A stretch of DNA of 22,898 bases from CAZART01 sp964487555 (GTDB lineage: Bacteria > Bacteroidota > Rhodothermia > Rhodothermales > VXPQ01): the NCBI GenBank assembly GCA_964487555.1, contig CAZART010000087.1:1-22898 (forward strand). Reading direction: 5' to 3'. Positions 7,307 through 13,998 of this stretch are shown piece after piece; positions within the stretch are counted from its first letter, which is position 1, and every line of letters begins with the position of its first letter. The notes below the pieces were generated by a model. That model was not told the origin of the DNA and made no database searches. It saw only the letters and a program-made list of their open reading frames with translations. The position numbers and the translations under genes were made by a program.

Positions 7307-7714
7307 GGAAGCGATCCGCTCGCCCGCGTCGGCAGTGATGCGCTCGCCCACGTCGGCAGTGATGCGCTCGTTCGCATTGGCGGTGATGCGCTCGCGCGTT
7401 GGCGGGTGCGCTCGCGCGCTTTGGCGGGTGCGCTCGCGCGCTTTGGCGGNNNNNNNNNNNNNNNNNNNNNNNNNNNNNNNNNNNNNNNNNNNNNNNNNNN
7501 NNNNNNNNNNNNNNNNNNNNNNNNNNNNNNNNNNNNNNNNNNNNNNNNNTTGGCGGGTGCGCTCGCGCGCTTTGGCGGGTGCGCTCGCGCGCTTTGGCGG
7601 TGTTGCGATCGCCTGAGTTGGCGGCGTTGCGCTCGCGCGCGTGGGCGGTGTTGAATGCGGCGCGGTGACGGTGTTGCATGCGCCGCGGTGACGGTGACGC
7701 ATGCGCCCGCCGCG
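7307..7714. repeat. GC-rich 22-24 bp minisatellite interrupted by an assembly gap
   Basis: Tandem units start at 7307, 7331, 7355 and 7379 (24 bp), 7401, 7423 and 7445 (22 bp), then after the gap at 7552, 7574 and 7596 (22 bp), 7620 and 7644, with 23-bp variants at 7669 and 7692. The central 22-bp unit begins GGCGGGTGCG and ends GCGCGCTTT. It is identical in at least four full copies (7401, 7423, 7552, 7574). Outer units are diverged, the usual pattern of an array growing at its centre. The unit length is not a multiple of three in the core and every frame shifts from copy to copy, so it is not coding. Confidence 0.93.
7450..7549. other. Assembly gap of exactly 100 N
   Basis: A run of exactly 100 N, the conventional placeholder for a gap of unknown length, lies inside the perfect part of the minisatellite. 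Real copy number and length are therefore unknown, and coordinates to its right are nominal. Reading frames drawn across it are artefacts. Confidence 0.97.
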
Positions 7715-7947
7715 GCAGCGAACGGACCGGTGCGGGAAGATGAAGGCGGCGCGCGCGGCGGCTGTCGTGAGCGCGATTCCTGCCGGCAAAAGCTTCTGTA
7801 ATAATCCGGAGAGGTATCACTCCGGCACGACAACATGCCGTGCTTTCCCAGTACTATGGTCTTGCGTGCGCGGCGGCGGATAGAACATGTCTTTGCGACG
7901 GCCGCATTGCGTATCCCGGCAACATCTCCTTCCAAATCTGAAATCAT
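7715..7947 (+). promoter_or_regulatory. Non-coding leader upstream of glmS with two hairpins
   Basis: No gene is visible here. A weak promoter-like pair can be drawn (TTCCTG near 7777, TAATAAT at 7799-7805). Two small hairpins follow: CCGGAG 7806-7811 with CTCCGG 7820-7825, and CGGCA 7823-7827 with TGCCG 7836-7840. They share three bases, so they may be mutually exclusive. I looked for, and did not recognise, the glmS ribozyme core. A transcript leader that controls glmS is an inference. Confidence 0.3.
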
Positions 7948-9783
7948 ATGTGTGGAATCGTCGGCTACATCGGAGAACAGGAAGCACCGGAGATCCTCGT
8001 AACCGGACTGCAGCGTCTGGAATATCGAGGCTACGATTCGGCCGGCGTCGCCATTGTCAATGACGACGGACTCGTCGTTTGTAAGCAAAAGGGCAAAGTG
8101 AGCGAGCTCGTCGCGGCACTCGGAGAGCGGCCGATAAAGGGGACGGTCGGCATCGGCCACACGAGATGGGCGACGCACGGCGTTCCGAATGACGTCAATG
8201 CACATCCGCACACGGACGATTTTGAGGCCTTCGCCCTCGTCCATAACGGCATTATCGAAAACTATGCGACCCTCCGCGAGCGCCTGAAGAAGAAGGGCAT
8301 CACCTTTCAGAGCCAGACGGATACGGAGGTGCTGGTGGAGCTCATCGCCGAGGTCAAGCGGTCGACCGGCCTGCCACTCGAGGAGGCGGTCCGGCAGGCG
8401 CTCACACAGGTCGTCGGGACCTATGGCATCGCGATCGTCTCCGGCGACGACCCTGATCTGCTCATCGCCGCCCGGAAGGGAAGCCCTTTGATTCTCGGTG
8501 TCGGCGAAGGCGAGTATTTCATTGCCTCCGACGCCGCCCCACTCGTGGAGCATACGCGCCAGGTCGTGTACCTGAACGATGGGGAGATGGTGATCGTACG
8601 GCGCGCCGGCTACGAGGTGAAGACGATCGATAACACGCCGCTTGAAAAGGAGGTCCACGAATTGGAGTGGGATCTCGAACAGATCGAGAAGAGCGGCTAC
8701 GATCACTTCATGCTGAAAGAGATTATGGAGCAGCCGGAATCTCTCGAGAACTGCATCCGAGGGCGCGTTCGGCTCGATGAAAACACCATCAAGCTGGGAG
8801 GCTTGATCGACGTGCTTGACAGGCTTCGCAAGGCCGAGCGCATCATTATCGCTGCATGCGGAACGTCGTGGCACTCAGCGCTCGTCGGCGAATACCTGAT
8901 CGAGGAGTTCGCACGCATTCCGGTGGAGGTAGAATACGCCAGCGAGTTTCGCTATCGCAATCCGATTCTCCGCGAAGGCGACGTCGTGCTCGTACTCTCC
9001 CAGAGCGGTGAGACGGCCGACACGCTGGCGGCGGTCCGGGAGGCGCAGCAGAAGGGTATCCTCTGCCTGGGGATATGCAACGTAGTCGGCTCGACGATCG
9101 CGCGGGAGACGGACGCAGGGGTTTACCTGCATGCCGGACCCGAGATCGGCGTCGCCTCCACGAAAGCGTTTACGGCGCAAGTGATGGTGCTCGCCATGAT
9201 CGCGCTGAAGCTGGCCGAAGGGCGAACCCTGACGGATGCCGAGCTGGCGCAGCACTACGAATCTCTGAATGCGATTCCGGAGAAAATCCGGCAGACACTC
9301 GAACTGGACGAACCGATCCGCGAGATGGCGCGGTCGTACCGCTACGCATCGAACTTCCTGTACCTGGGAAGAGGCTACAACTTCCCCGTAGCCCTCGAGG
9401 GTGCCCTCAAGCTTAAAGAAATCTCCTATATTCATGCGGAGGGATACCCTGCTGCGGAGATGAAACATGGCCCCATCGCCCTGATCGACCGCTTCATGCC
9501 CGTCGTTTTTATTGCCATGCGCGACCGGACCTACGACAAAGTGGTTTCGAACATCGAAGAGGTCGCAGCGCGAGAGGGATCCGTCATTGCCATCACGGAT
9601 GACGGCAACGGCGAACTCGACGCGCTCTGCGAATACGTCTTACGCATCCCGAAGACCGAAGAATTCCTGTCTCCCTTGCTCACGGTGATTCCACTTCAAC
9701 TCCTGTCGTATCACATCGCGGTGATGCGCGGCTGCCACGTGGACCAGCCGAGAAACCTCGCCAAAAGCGTGACGGTGGAGTAG
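7948..9783 (+). CDS. glmS: Glutamine--fructose-6-phosphate aminotransferase (isomerizing)
   Basis: The 611-residue protein is near the E. coli GlmS length (609). It starts MCGIVGYIG, so removal of Met exposes the catalytic N-terminal Cys of the glutaminase domain (about 1-240), which also has RLEYRGYDSAGVA and GHTRWATHG. Two SIS domains follow: IIAACGTSWHSALVGEYLIE with LSQSGETADT, and FLYLGRGYNFPVALEGALKLKE with AEGYPAAEMKHGPIAL. The C-terminus PRNLAKSVTVE has the conserved Lys of the synthase site. It makes glucosamine-6-phosphate from fructose-6-phosphate and glutamine, the entry step to UDP-GlcNAc for peptidoglycan and lipid A. It is cytoplasmic. It stands alone between two long spacers, so it is probably transcribed from its own promoter. 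Confidence 0.98.
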   Translation: MCGIVGYIGEQEAPEILVTGLQRLEYRGYDSAGVAIVNDDGLVVCKQKGKVSELVAALGERPIKGTVGIGHTRWATHGVPNDVNAHPHTDDFEAFALVHNGIIENYATLRERLKKKGITFQSQTDTEVLVELIAEVKRSTGLPLEEAVRQALTQVVGTYGIAIVSGDDPDLLIAARKGSPLILGVGEGEYFIASDAAPLVEHTRQVVYLNDGEMVIVRRAGYEVKTIDNTPLEKEVHELEWDLEQIEKSGYDHFMLKEIMEQPESLENCIRGRVRLDENTIKLGGLIDVLDRLRKAERIIIAACGTSWHSALVGEYLIEEFARIPVEVEYASEFRYRNPILREGDVVLVLSQSGETADTLAAVREAQQKGILCLGICNVVGSTIARETDAGVYLHAGPEIGVASTKAFTAQVMVLAMIALKLAEGRTLTDAELAQHYESLNAIPEKIRQTLELDEPIREMARSYRYASNFLYLGRGYNFPVALEGALKLKEISYIHAEGYPAAEMKHGPIALIDRFMPVVFIAMRDRTYDKVVSNIEEVAAREGSVIAITDDGNGELDALCEYVLRIPKTEEFLSPLLTVIPLQLLSYHIAVMRGCHVDQPRNLAKSVTVE

Positions 9784-10150
9784 AATTCCCCTTTAAACCT
9801 ACTATGCATCGAGGTGTGCACTCGTGCGCTCGGCTGCCCGGCGGGTCCCTCGCGTATATGAAGGGCGAACGAATCGTACTCGAGGGATTCGAGCGGATAT
9901 TCGCGGGCGGTGTTGGCATCGCCGGCCCAGGAACCGGCGCCGTTGCGGCCTTGAACGGCCGAAATAGGAGCGCCCTTCACCTCCCGATTAAGGCATCCGA
10001 GAACCTCCTTGAACGGCAGATATAGGAGCGCCGAGCGTCGTTCATTCCCAAGGTGAGACGCGACGTGGTATTCGGACGGCCGTATAGGATCGAACATCAT
10101 AAACGCATCCGCGTTCTTGTTGCCCACTCCTTCCGTACCCATTCCATGCG
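9784..10150. repeat. glmS-prfA spacer with three direct repeats about 60 bp apart
   Basis: No credible gene lies in this 367-bp spacer. A 27-bp word beginning CCTTGAACGG and containing ATAGGAGCGCC occurs at 9949-9975 and 10007-10033, 24 of 27 bases identical. A degenerate third copy (CGGACGGCCGTATAGGATCG) lies at about 10073-10092. Spacings are 58 and about 62 bp. A reading frame on the minus strand across this region overlaps the antisense of the glmS end and is rejected. The repeats could be binding sites, an RNA element, or remnants of duplication. Confidence 0.55.
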
Positions 10151-11236
10151 ATGATCAAGCTCGAGACACTGACCGATATCAAGGAGCGATTTGATGAGAT
10201 CAACCAGCTCATGTCGCAGCCTGAGGTCGCGACCGATCCACAGAAAATGAAGGAGCTCGGTCGTGAGCACACGGGCATGAAGGACGTCGTGAAGTCCATC
10301 GAGCGGTACGAACGGCTCCTCCACGAGCGCGATCAGCTGCGTCAGATGGTACGGGAGGAATCGGATGACGAGCTGGCGGAAATGGCGCGTACCGAGCTCG
10401 AAGAGGTCGAAAAGAAGCTTCCGGTGATTGAGGAAGAGCTGCGTTTTCAGCTCGTCCCAAAAGATCCGGAGGACGTCAAGGATGCCATCATCGAAATTCG
10501 TGCGGGCACCGGGGGAGATGAGGCGGCGCTGTTCGTGGGCGATCTATTCCGGCTCTACCAGAAGTACGCGGAGACCAACGGCTGGAGGGTCGAAGTCATA
10601 GAGGCGTCACCGGGCACGCAGGGCGGATTCAAGGAGATAATCGCCGGCGTGCAGGGGCACGAAGCATTCGGCAAGCTGAAATATGAAAGCGGTGTGCACC
10701 GCGTACAGCGCGTACCGGCTACCGAATCCAGCGGGCGGCTGCACACGTCCGCCGCTACGGTTGCCGTGCTGCCGGAGGCGGAGGAGGTTGACGTGGCGGT
10801 AAACCAGAACGACTTGAAAATCGACGTCTTCCGATCCAGCGGTCCGGGGGGGCAGTCGGTCAATACGACGGACTCCGCCGTTCGCATCACGCACATCCCT
10901 ACCGGGCTGGTCGTAACCTGTCAGGACGAAAAGAGCCAGCACAAAAATAAAGACAAAGCGCTGCGGGTGCTTCGATCCAGGCTCTACGAACAGGAGCTGG
11001 AGCGGCGCAATGCCGAGCGCAGCGAGGCCAGGAAATCAATGGTCGGTAGCGGCGACCGCTCCGCCAAGATCCGCACGTACAACTTTCCGCAGGACCGCGT
11101 GACGGATCACCGCCTCGAAGGTGACGATAAAAACTATCCGCTTCATAAGGTGATCGAGGGCGAACTCGACGGCATCATCGGGGCGCTGCGGACGATGGAG
11201 CATGCCGAGAAGCTCGCCGGTTTAGGGGAATCGTAG
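10151..11236 (+). CDS. prfA: Peptide chain release factor 1
   Basis: The 361-residue protein has the usual RF1 length and domain order: an N-terminal helical domain (1-110), then IRAGTGGDEAALF. The stop-codon recognition tripeptide PAT (189-191, within RVPATESSGRLHTS) identifies RF1 rather than RF2 (which has SPF). The GGQ motif (233-235, SSGPGGQSVNTTDSAVRI) drives peptidyl-tRNA hydrolysis in the ribosome. RF1 reads UAA and UAG, and both stops are used in this window (lptB and others use UGA, which needs RF2 from elsewhere). The common downstream partner prmC, which methylates the GGQ Gln, is not next to it; a GNAT gene follows instead. Confidence 0.98.
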   Translation: MIKLETLTDIKERFDEINQLMSQPEVATDPQKMKELGREHTGMKDVVKSIERYERLLHERDQLRQMVREESDDELAEMARTELEEVEKKLPVIEEELRFQLVPKDPEDVKDAIIEIRAGTGGDEAALFVGDLFRLYQKYAETNGWRVEVIEASPGTQGGFKEIIAGVQGHEAFGKLKYESGVHRVQRVPATESSGRLHTSAATVAVLPEAEEVDVAVNQNDLKIDVFRSSGPGGQSVNTTDSAVRITHIPTGLVVTCQDEKSQHKNKDKALRVLRSRLYEQELERRNAERSEARKSMVGSGDRSAKIRTYNFPQDRVTDHRLEGDDKNYPLHKVIEGELDGIIGALRTMEHAEKLAGLGES

Positions 11237-11283
11237 GACATTGGTCGATCGACTCCACCGGTCCCGTTTCCAGCACCTTTCAA

Positions 11284-11325
11284 TCTCCCTTTTCTCTCCT
11301 CTCTTCCCCTTCTCTCCCTTTTTCC
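11284..11325. repeat. Uninterrupted 42-nt polypyrimidine tract after prfA
   Basis: Between prfA and the acetyltransferase gene there are 42 consecutive C/T bases. The opposite strand is all purine with GGGGAAG-like words, resembling the purine tract at the end of lptC. Such tracts can form triplex DNA and can slip, but there is no evidence of function here. It would be coding only if the upstream start at 11241 were used, which is unlikely. Confidence 0.8.
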
Positions 11326-11417
11326 GCGCTGGAAGCGTTTCCGCGGTGCTTTGGACGGATCATTGCCCGGCATTCCGATGTACCTGTCGTTCTTTTTCAA
11401 GGCAGAATTCCCCAGAA

Positions 11418-12032
11418 ATGCCCAGAACCGACGTCATTCCCGTCGAAAGTGTCGACGTGATCGAAGAAGCCGAAATTCTCGTCGCCGGGACCGAGCATTA
11501 CCGGTATGCGGCGGAAATCTGCAGTCTCATCGAAGAGGCCGCAATGGCGCGTGGCACGGGGATCGCGAAGCGTAAGCCCGAGTACGTTCAGTCCAAAATG
11601 GAGGAGGGCAAAGCCGTCATCGCGCTCGTCGGCGGACGTCTCGCCGGGTTCTGTTACATCGAAACGTGGAGTCACGGCAAGTACGTGGCGAACTCCGGTC
11701 TCATCGTTTCGCCCGACTTCCGCAAGATGGGCCTCGCCAAGAAGATCAAGCGGCGCATCTTCGAGCTGTCGCGCGAGAACTATCCCGGGGCCAAGATCTT
11801 CGGCATCACGACGAGCCTGGCCGTGATGAAGATCAACTCGGAACTCGGATATAAGCCCGTCACCTTCTCCGAGCTGACTACCGACGACGTGTTCTGGTCG
11901 GGCTGCCAGAGCTGCCCGAACTACGACGTGCTCAGCCGCACGGACCGGAAAATGTGCCTCTGCACGGGCATGCTGTACGATCCGCAAGAAGAGGAGAAGA
12001 AAAAGGTGGACCGTCCGGACAAACACCCGTAG
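11418..12032 (+). CDS. GNAT-family N-acetyltransferase with C-terminal Cys motif
   Basis: From the ATG at 11418 the protein has 204 residues. The GNAT fold is indicated by VIALVGGRLAGFCYIETW, NSGLIVSPDFRKMGLAKKI (acetyl-CoA loop R102xxGLA) and FGITTSLAVMKINSELGYKP. After the domain there is a cysteine pattern CQSC (163-166) and CLC (180-182) followed by TGMLYDP, which could bind metal. From memory, close relatives in Bacteroidetes sit with arginine-biosynthesis genes and are proposed to act early in that pathway; this is recalled and not checked. No arg gene is in this window, so the substrate stays open. A start at 11241 would add residues encoded by the pyrimidine tract and is unlikely. The C-terminus is Lys/Glu-rich. 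Confidence 0.85.
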   Translation: MPRTDVIPVESVDVIEEAEILVAGTEHYRYAAEICSLIEEAAMARGTGIAKRKPEYVQSKMEEGKAVIALVGGRLAGFCYIETWSHGKYVANSGLIVSPDFRKMGLAKKIKRRIFELSRENYPGAKIFGITTSLAVMKINSELGYKPVTFSELTTDDVFWSGCQSCPNYDVLSRTDRKMCLCTGMLYDPQEEEKKKVDRPDKHP

Positions 12033-12202
12033 GCCTGGAACGTAGCGCCGGCGCTCACGTAGATAGGGCCGGTCTCGCGAATTCGCGCTCTATTCGGGCC
12101 GTTCCACGGCATGCCGCGCCGCCGCCGGACCAAGACATACAATCCCTGCTCTCCGACATGAGCGGAGGGCGTAATCCGCCATCGATTATCCCACGGGGAA
12201 CC
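12033..12202 (+). promoter_or_regulatory. rpsF leader region with small hairpins
   Basis: The 170-bp region before rpsF holds a perfect 12-bp palindrome CGCGAATTCGCG (12076-12087). It also holds a hairpin CTCCG 12151-12155 / CGGAG 12163-12167, and GGCG 12167-12170 with CGCC 12177-12180. The rpsF mRNA of many bacteria carries an S6:S18-binding leader hairpin with a CCG element. This stretch is the right place, but I cannot confirm the consensus. The promoter for rpsF-rpsR-rplI is probably also here. Confidence 0.3.
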
Positions 12203-12655
12203 ATGCCCAAGCAGACGTACGAGCTTACGTACATCATCAACGCCGTTCTCAGCGACGACCAGATCAAGGGTCTCGTAAAGCGCGTCCACAAATTCATTGA
12301 AGAGAACGGCGGCAACATCCTCGAGGTCGACGAATGGGGATCCCGTCGTCTTTCTTTTCCGATCAAGAAGAAGCGCAACGGCTACTACGTCAACCTCTAC
12401 TTCGAGGCAGAGGGTGATCTAATCGTCCGCCTGGAGCGCGCGTTGACGATTGAAGACGACATTCTTCGGTATCTCACGCTGAAGATGGATTCGAAAATGC
12501 TTCGGAGCTGGGAAGAGGCGAAAGCCGCCGGGAAGAAGCGTCTTGCCGATGAGGCTGAGGCAAAAGCGAAAGCCCTTGCCGAGGAAGAGGAAGACGACGA
12601 CGAAGAATTGGAAGAAGAATTGGAAGAAGAAGAGGAAGAGGAAATCGAGGGTTAA
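12203..12655 (+). CDS. rpsF: 30S ribosomal protein S6 with encoded poly-acidic tail
   Basis: The 150-residue protein begins MPKQTYELTYIINAVLSDDQ, followed by ILEVDEWGSRRLSFPIKKKRNGYYVNLYFEAE and DILRYLTLKMD, the standard S6 fold (about 1-98). S6 pairs with S18 on the platform of the small subunit, and rpsR follows. Residues 99-126 are a helical Lys/Ala/Glu linker. Residues 127-150 contain 20 Glu/Asp in 24. In E. coli the enzyme RimK adds Glu residues to the S6 C-terminus after translation; here a comparable tail is in the gene. The ATG at 12203 is preceded by GGGGAACC, and the much longer upstream reading frame has no S6 features. The gene leads the rpsF-rpsR-rplI group. Confidence 0.95.
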   Translation: MPKQTYELTYIINAVLSDDQIKGLVKRVHKFIEENGGNILEVDEWGSRRLSFPIKKKRNGYYVNLYFEAEGDLIVRLERALTIEDDILRYLTLKMDSKMLRSWEEAKAAGKKRLADEAEAKAKALAEEEEDDDEELEEELEEEEEEEIEG

Positions 12656-12659
12656 CCCA

Positions 12660-12713
12660 CCCCCAACCCTCGATCCCCAACCCTCGATCCTCGACCCTCG
12701 ATCCCCCCCCCCC
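12660..12713 (-). repeat. Heptamer repeats (CGAGGGT/CGAGGAT) plus a C11 run between rpsF and rpsR
   Basis: On the plus strand CCCTCGATCC recurs at 12667, 12681 and 12695, a 14-bp period. It then runs into eleven consecutive C (12703-12713). Read on the minus strand the 14-bp period is two 7-bp units, CGAGGGT, CGAGGAT and TGGGGAT, the same family as after lptC but inverted. The array starts about five bases after the rpsF stop. Confidence 0.85.
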
Positions 12714-12736
12714 AACAATCTACCTGACACCTACCC

Positions 12737-12946
12737 ATGGCCGACAACCGCTTCGATACCGAGTCTATCGAGTACGTTGACTACAAGGATGTGGAACTGC
12801 TGAAGCGCTACCTGAACGAGCAGGGCAAGATTCTGCCACGACGCATCACGAACGTCCCCGCGAAATTTCAGCGTCAGCTGACGCGCGCCGTGAAGCGAGC
12901 CCGTCATCTTTCGCTGCTTCCGTTTGTGGCCGACAATATCCGATAG
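12737..12946 (+). CDS. rpsR: 30S ribosomal protein S18
   Basis: The 69-residue protein shows the S18 pattern: IEYVDYKDVELLKRYLNEQG, then KILPRRITNVPAKFQRQLTRAVKRARHLSLLPF. It is slightly shorter than E. coli S18 (75) and lacks an extended basic N-terminus. It binds S6 and 16S rRNA on the small-subunit platform. It lies 81 bp after rpsF, separated by the heptamer repeats and a C-rich run, and 43 bp before rplI, so a single transcript is expected. No Shine-Dalgarno sequence precedes the ATG. Confidence 0.96.
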   Translation: MADNRFDTESIEYVDYKDVELLKRYLNEQGKILPRRITNVPAKFQRQLTRAVKRARHLSLLPFVADNIR

Positions 12947-12989
12947 GTCGGGTCACGCCTAAGCACGTACGCACCAGAACCACACGACG

Positions 12990-13451
12990 ATGAAACTGAT
13001 ACTGCTCAAAGACGTCGAGAATCTCGGCGAAGAAGGAGAAATCGTGACGGTCAAGGACGGTTACGGACGCAACTTCTTGATTCCGCAGCGTCTGGGCCGC
13101 GTGGCCTCCCAGGGTGCTGTTCGCCATCAGGAGGAGATCCGGCGCCAGCGCTCCCGCAAACTTGCGAAAGTGCGGGAAGATGCAGCCGCCATCAAGGAGC
13201 AGCTGGAGGGCGCCCAGGTCGTTATCGCCGCCAAGACCGGCGAAGAAAATCGAATTTTCGGCACGGTGACGTCCCAGCAAGTGTCCCTCGAACTCAACAA
13301 GCAGGGGTTTGAGGTCGACCGCCGCGATATTGAACTGGACGAGGACATTCGCATGATCGGCGTCTACACGGCCACCGTGAAGATCCACCGCGAGATCAAC
13401 GCTAAGGTCAAAATCCAGGTGATCTCCGAATCGGGAGAAACGGCATCATAG
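12990..13451 (+). CDS. rplI: 50S ribosomal protein L9
   Basis: The 153-residue protein starts with the L9 signature MKLILLKDVENLGEEGEIVTVKDGYGRNFLIPQ (N-domain, about 1-52). A long helical linker (RHQEEIRRQRSRKLAKVREDAAAIKEQL) follows, then the C-domain with GTVTSQQVSLELNKQG and IGVYTATVKIHREINAKVKIQV. L9 binds 23S rRNA near the L1 stalk and helps keep the reading frame. It is the last gene of the rpsF group. It converges on the stress-protein gene across only 70 bp. In that spacer GGCGG 13453-13457 / CCGCC 13462-13466 could form a short hairpin, but without a T-run. Confidence 0.97.
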   Translation: MKLILLKDVENLGEEGEIVTVKDGYGRNFLIPQRLGRVASQGAVRHQEEIRRQRSRKLAKVREDAAAIKEQLEGAQVVIAAKTGEENRIFGTVTSQQVSLELNKQGFEVDRRDIELDEDIRMIGVYTATVKIHREINAKVKIQVISESGETAS

Positions 13452-13521
13452 AGGCGGCCTCCCGCCGGGCATCGAAGCGGTTAGCGCACCCTCTCCCCGG
13501 CCTATTGGGTTGCCCCAGGCG

Positions 13522-13998
13522 CTACTCGTGCTCCTCCGACGACTCTTCGACAGGAACAACGATCGTCGGTCGCGTCGATTTCTTGATCACATCCTGGGCC
13601 GTGCTGCCCACAAGGAGTTGCTCAAGGCGTCCGTGTCGGCGCTTGCCGACTACGATGTAACTTACGTCATGCTCGTCCGCGTCCTCCAGGATGACGGGCG
13701 CCGGATCGCCCTTGCGGAGGCCTGCGTGTACGGGAACGCTGAAGCGGTCGATCAGAAATGCCTTAAAGGCGTGTTCCTCCGCTTCTTCGATATTCGCTTC
13801 GATTTGCGGATCGTAGAGCGTGTAGGGTGCGAACCCGCTCAGGCCGGTCATGGGATCGATCGGCGCGACCGATGCGGCGGGCGCCGGCGACATCACATGA
13901 AGCACGAAAAGCTCGGCGTCGAGTAGACGCGCGAGCTCTTCGACTTTATCCGTAAGCGAGACGGGTTCCGTGAGATTCGTAGCAAAAAGGACGCGCAT
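13522..13998 (-). CDS. Universal stress protein (UspA family)
   Basis: From the ATG at 13998 the protein has 158 residues, the usual single-domain Usp size. It begins MRVLFATNLTEP, continues with LARLLDAELFVLHV, and has the late ATP-site region VSYIVVGKRRHGRLEQLLVGSTAQDVIKKSTRPTIVVPV. The usual G-x2-G-x9-G-S/T pattern is mostly kept, but Arg replaces the second Gly (GKRRHGRLEQLLVGST), so ATP binding is likely but altered. The start codon shares bases with the stop of the upstream lipoprotein gene (TGATG), indicating translational coupling. A start 15 codons upstream would place Arg-rich residues before the conserved MRVLFATN and is less likely. It is cytoplasmic. Confidence 0.92.
   Translation of the reverse strand: MRVLFATNLTEPVSLTDKVEELARLLDAELFVLHVMSPAPAASVAPIDPMTGLSGFAPYTLYDPQIEANIEEAEEHAFKAFLIDRFSVPVHAGLRKGDPAPVILEDADEHDVSYIVVGKRRHGRLEQLLVGSTAQDVIKKSTRPTIVVPVEESSEEHE

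Noticed and set aside
7290..7440. Plus-strand octapeptide-like repeat (SAVMRSPT and similar)
   Set aside because: The 24-bp units allow an apparent 8-residue repeat, but the period changes to 22 bp and the frame is lost. It has no start context or family.
7715..7947. glmS ribozyme
   Set aside because: I looked for the conserved ribozyme core next to the glmS start and did not recognise it; the hairpins seen are too small.
6666..8874. Long minus-strand frames running through the N gap
   Set aside because: They cross unknown bases and translate a repeat with a 22-bp period. They also overlap aroF and glmS on the other strand.
9711..10142. Minus-strand reading frame containing STVTLLARFLGWSTW
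   Set aside because: This peptide is the antisense of the conserved glmS end (VDQPRNLAKSVTVE). Such frames turn up in databases as spurious hypothetical proteins.
11241..11417. N-terminal extension of the acetyltransferase
   Set aside because: It would translate the pyrimidine tract into Ser/Phe/Pro-rich sequence not expected for GNAT proteins. The ATG at 11418 gives a normal start.
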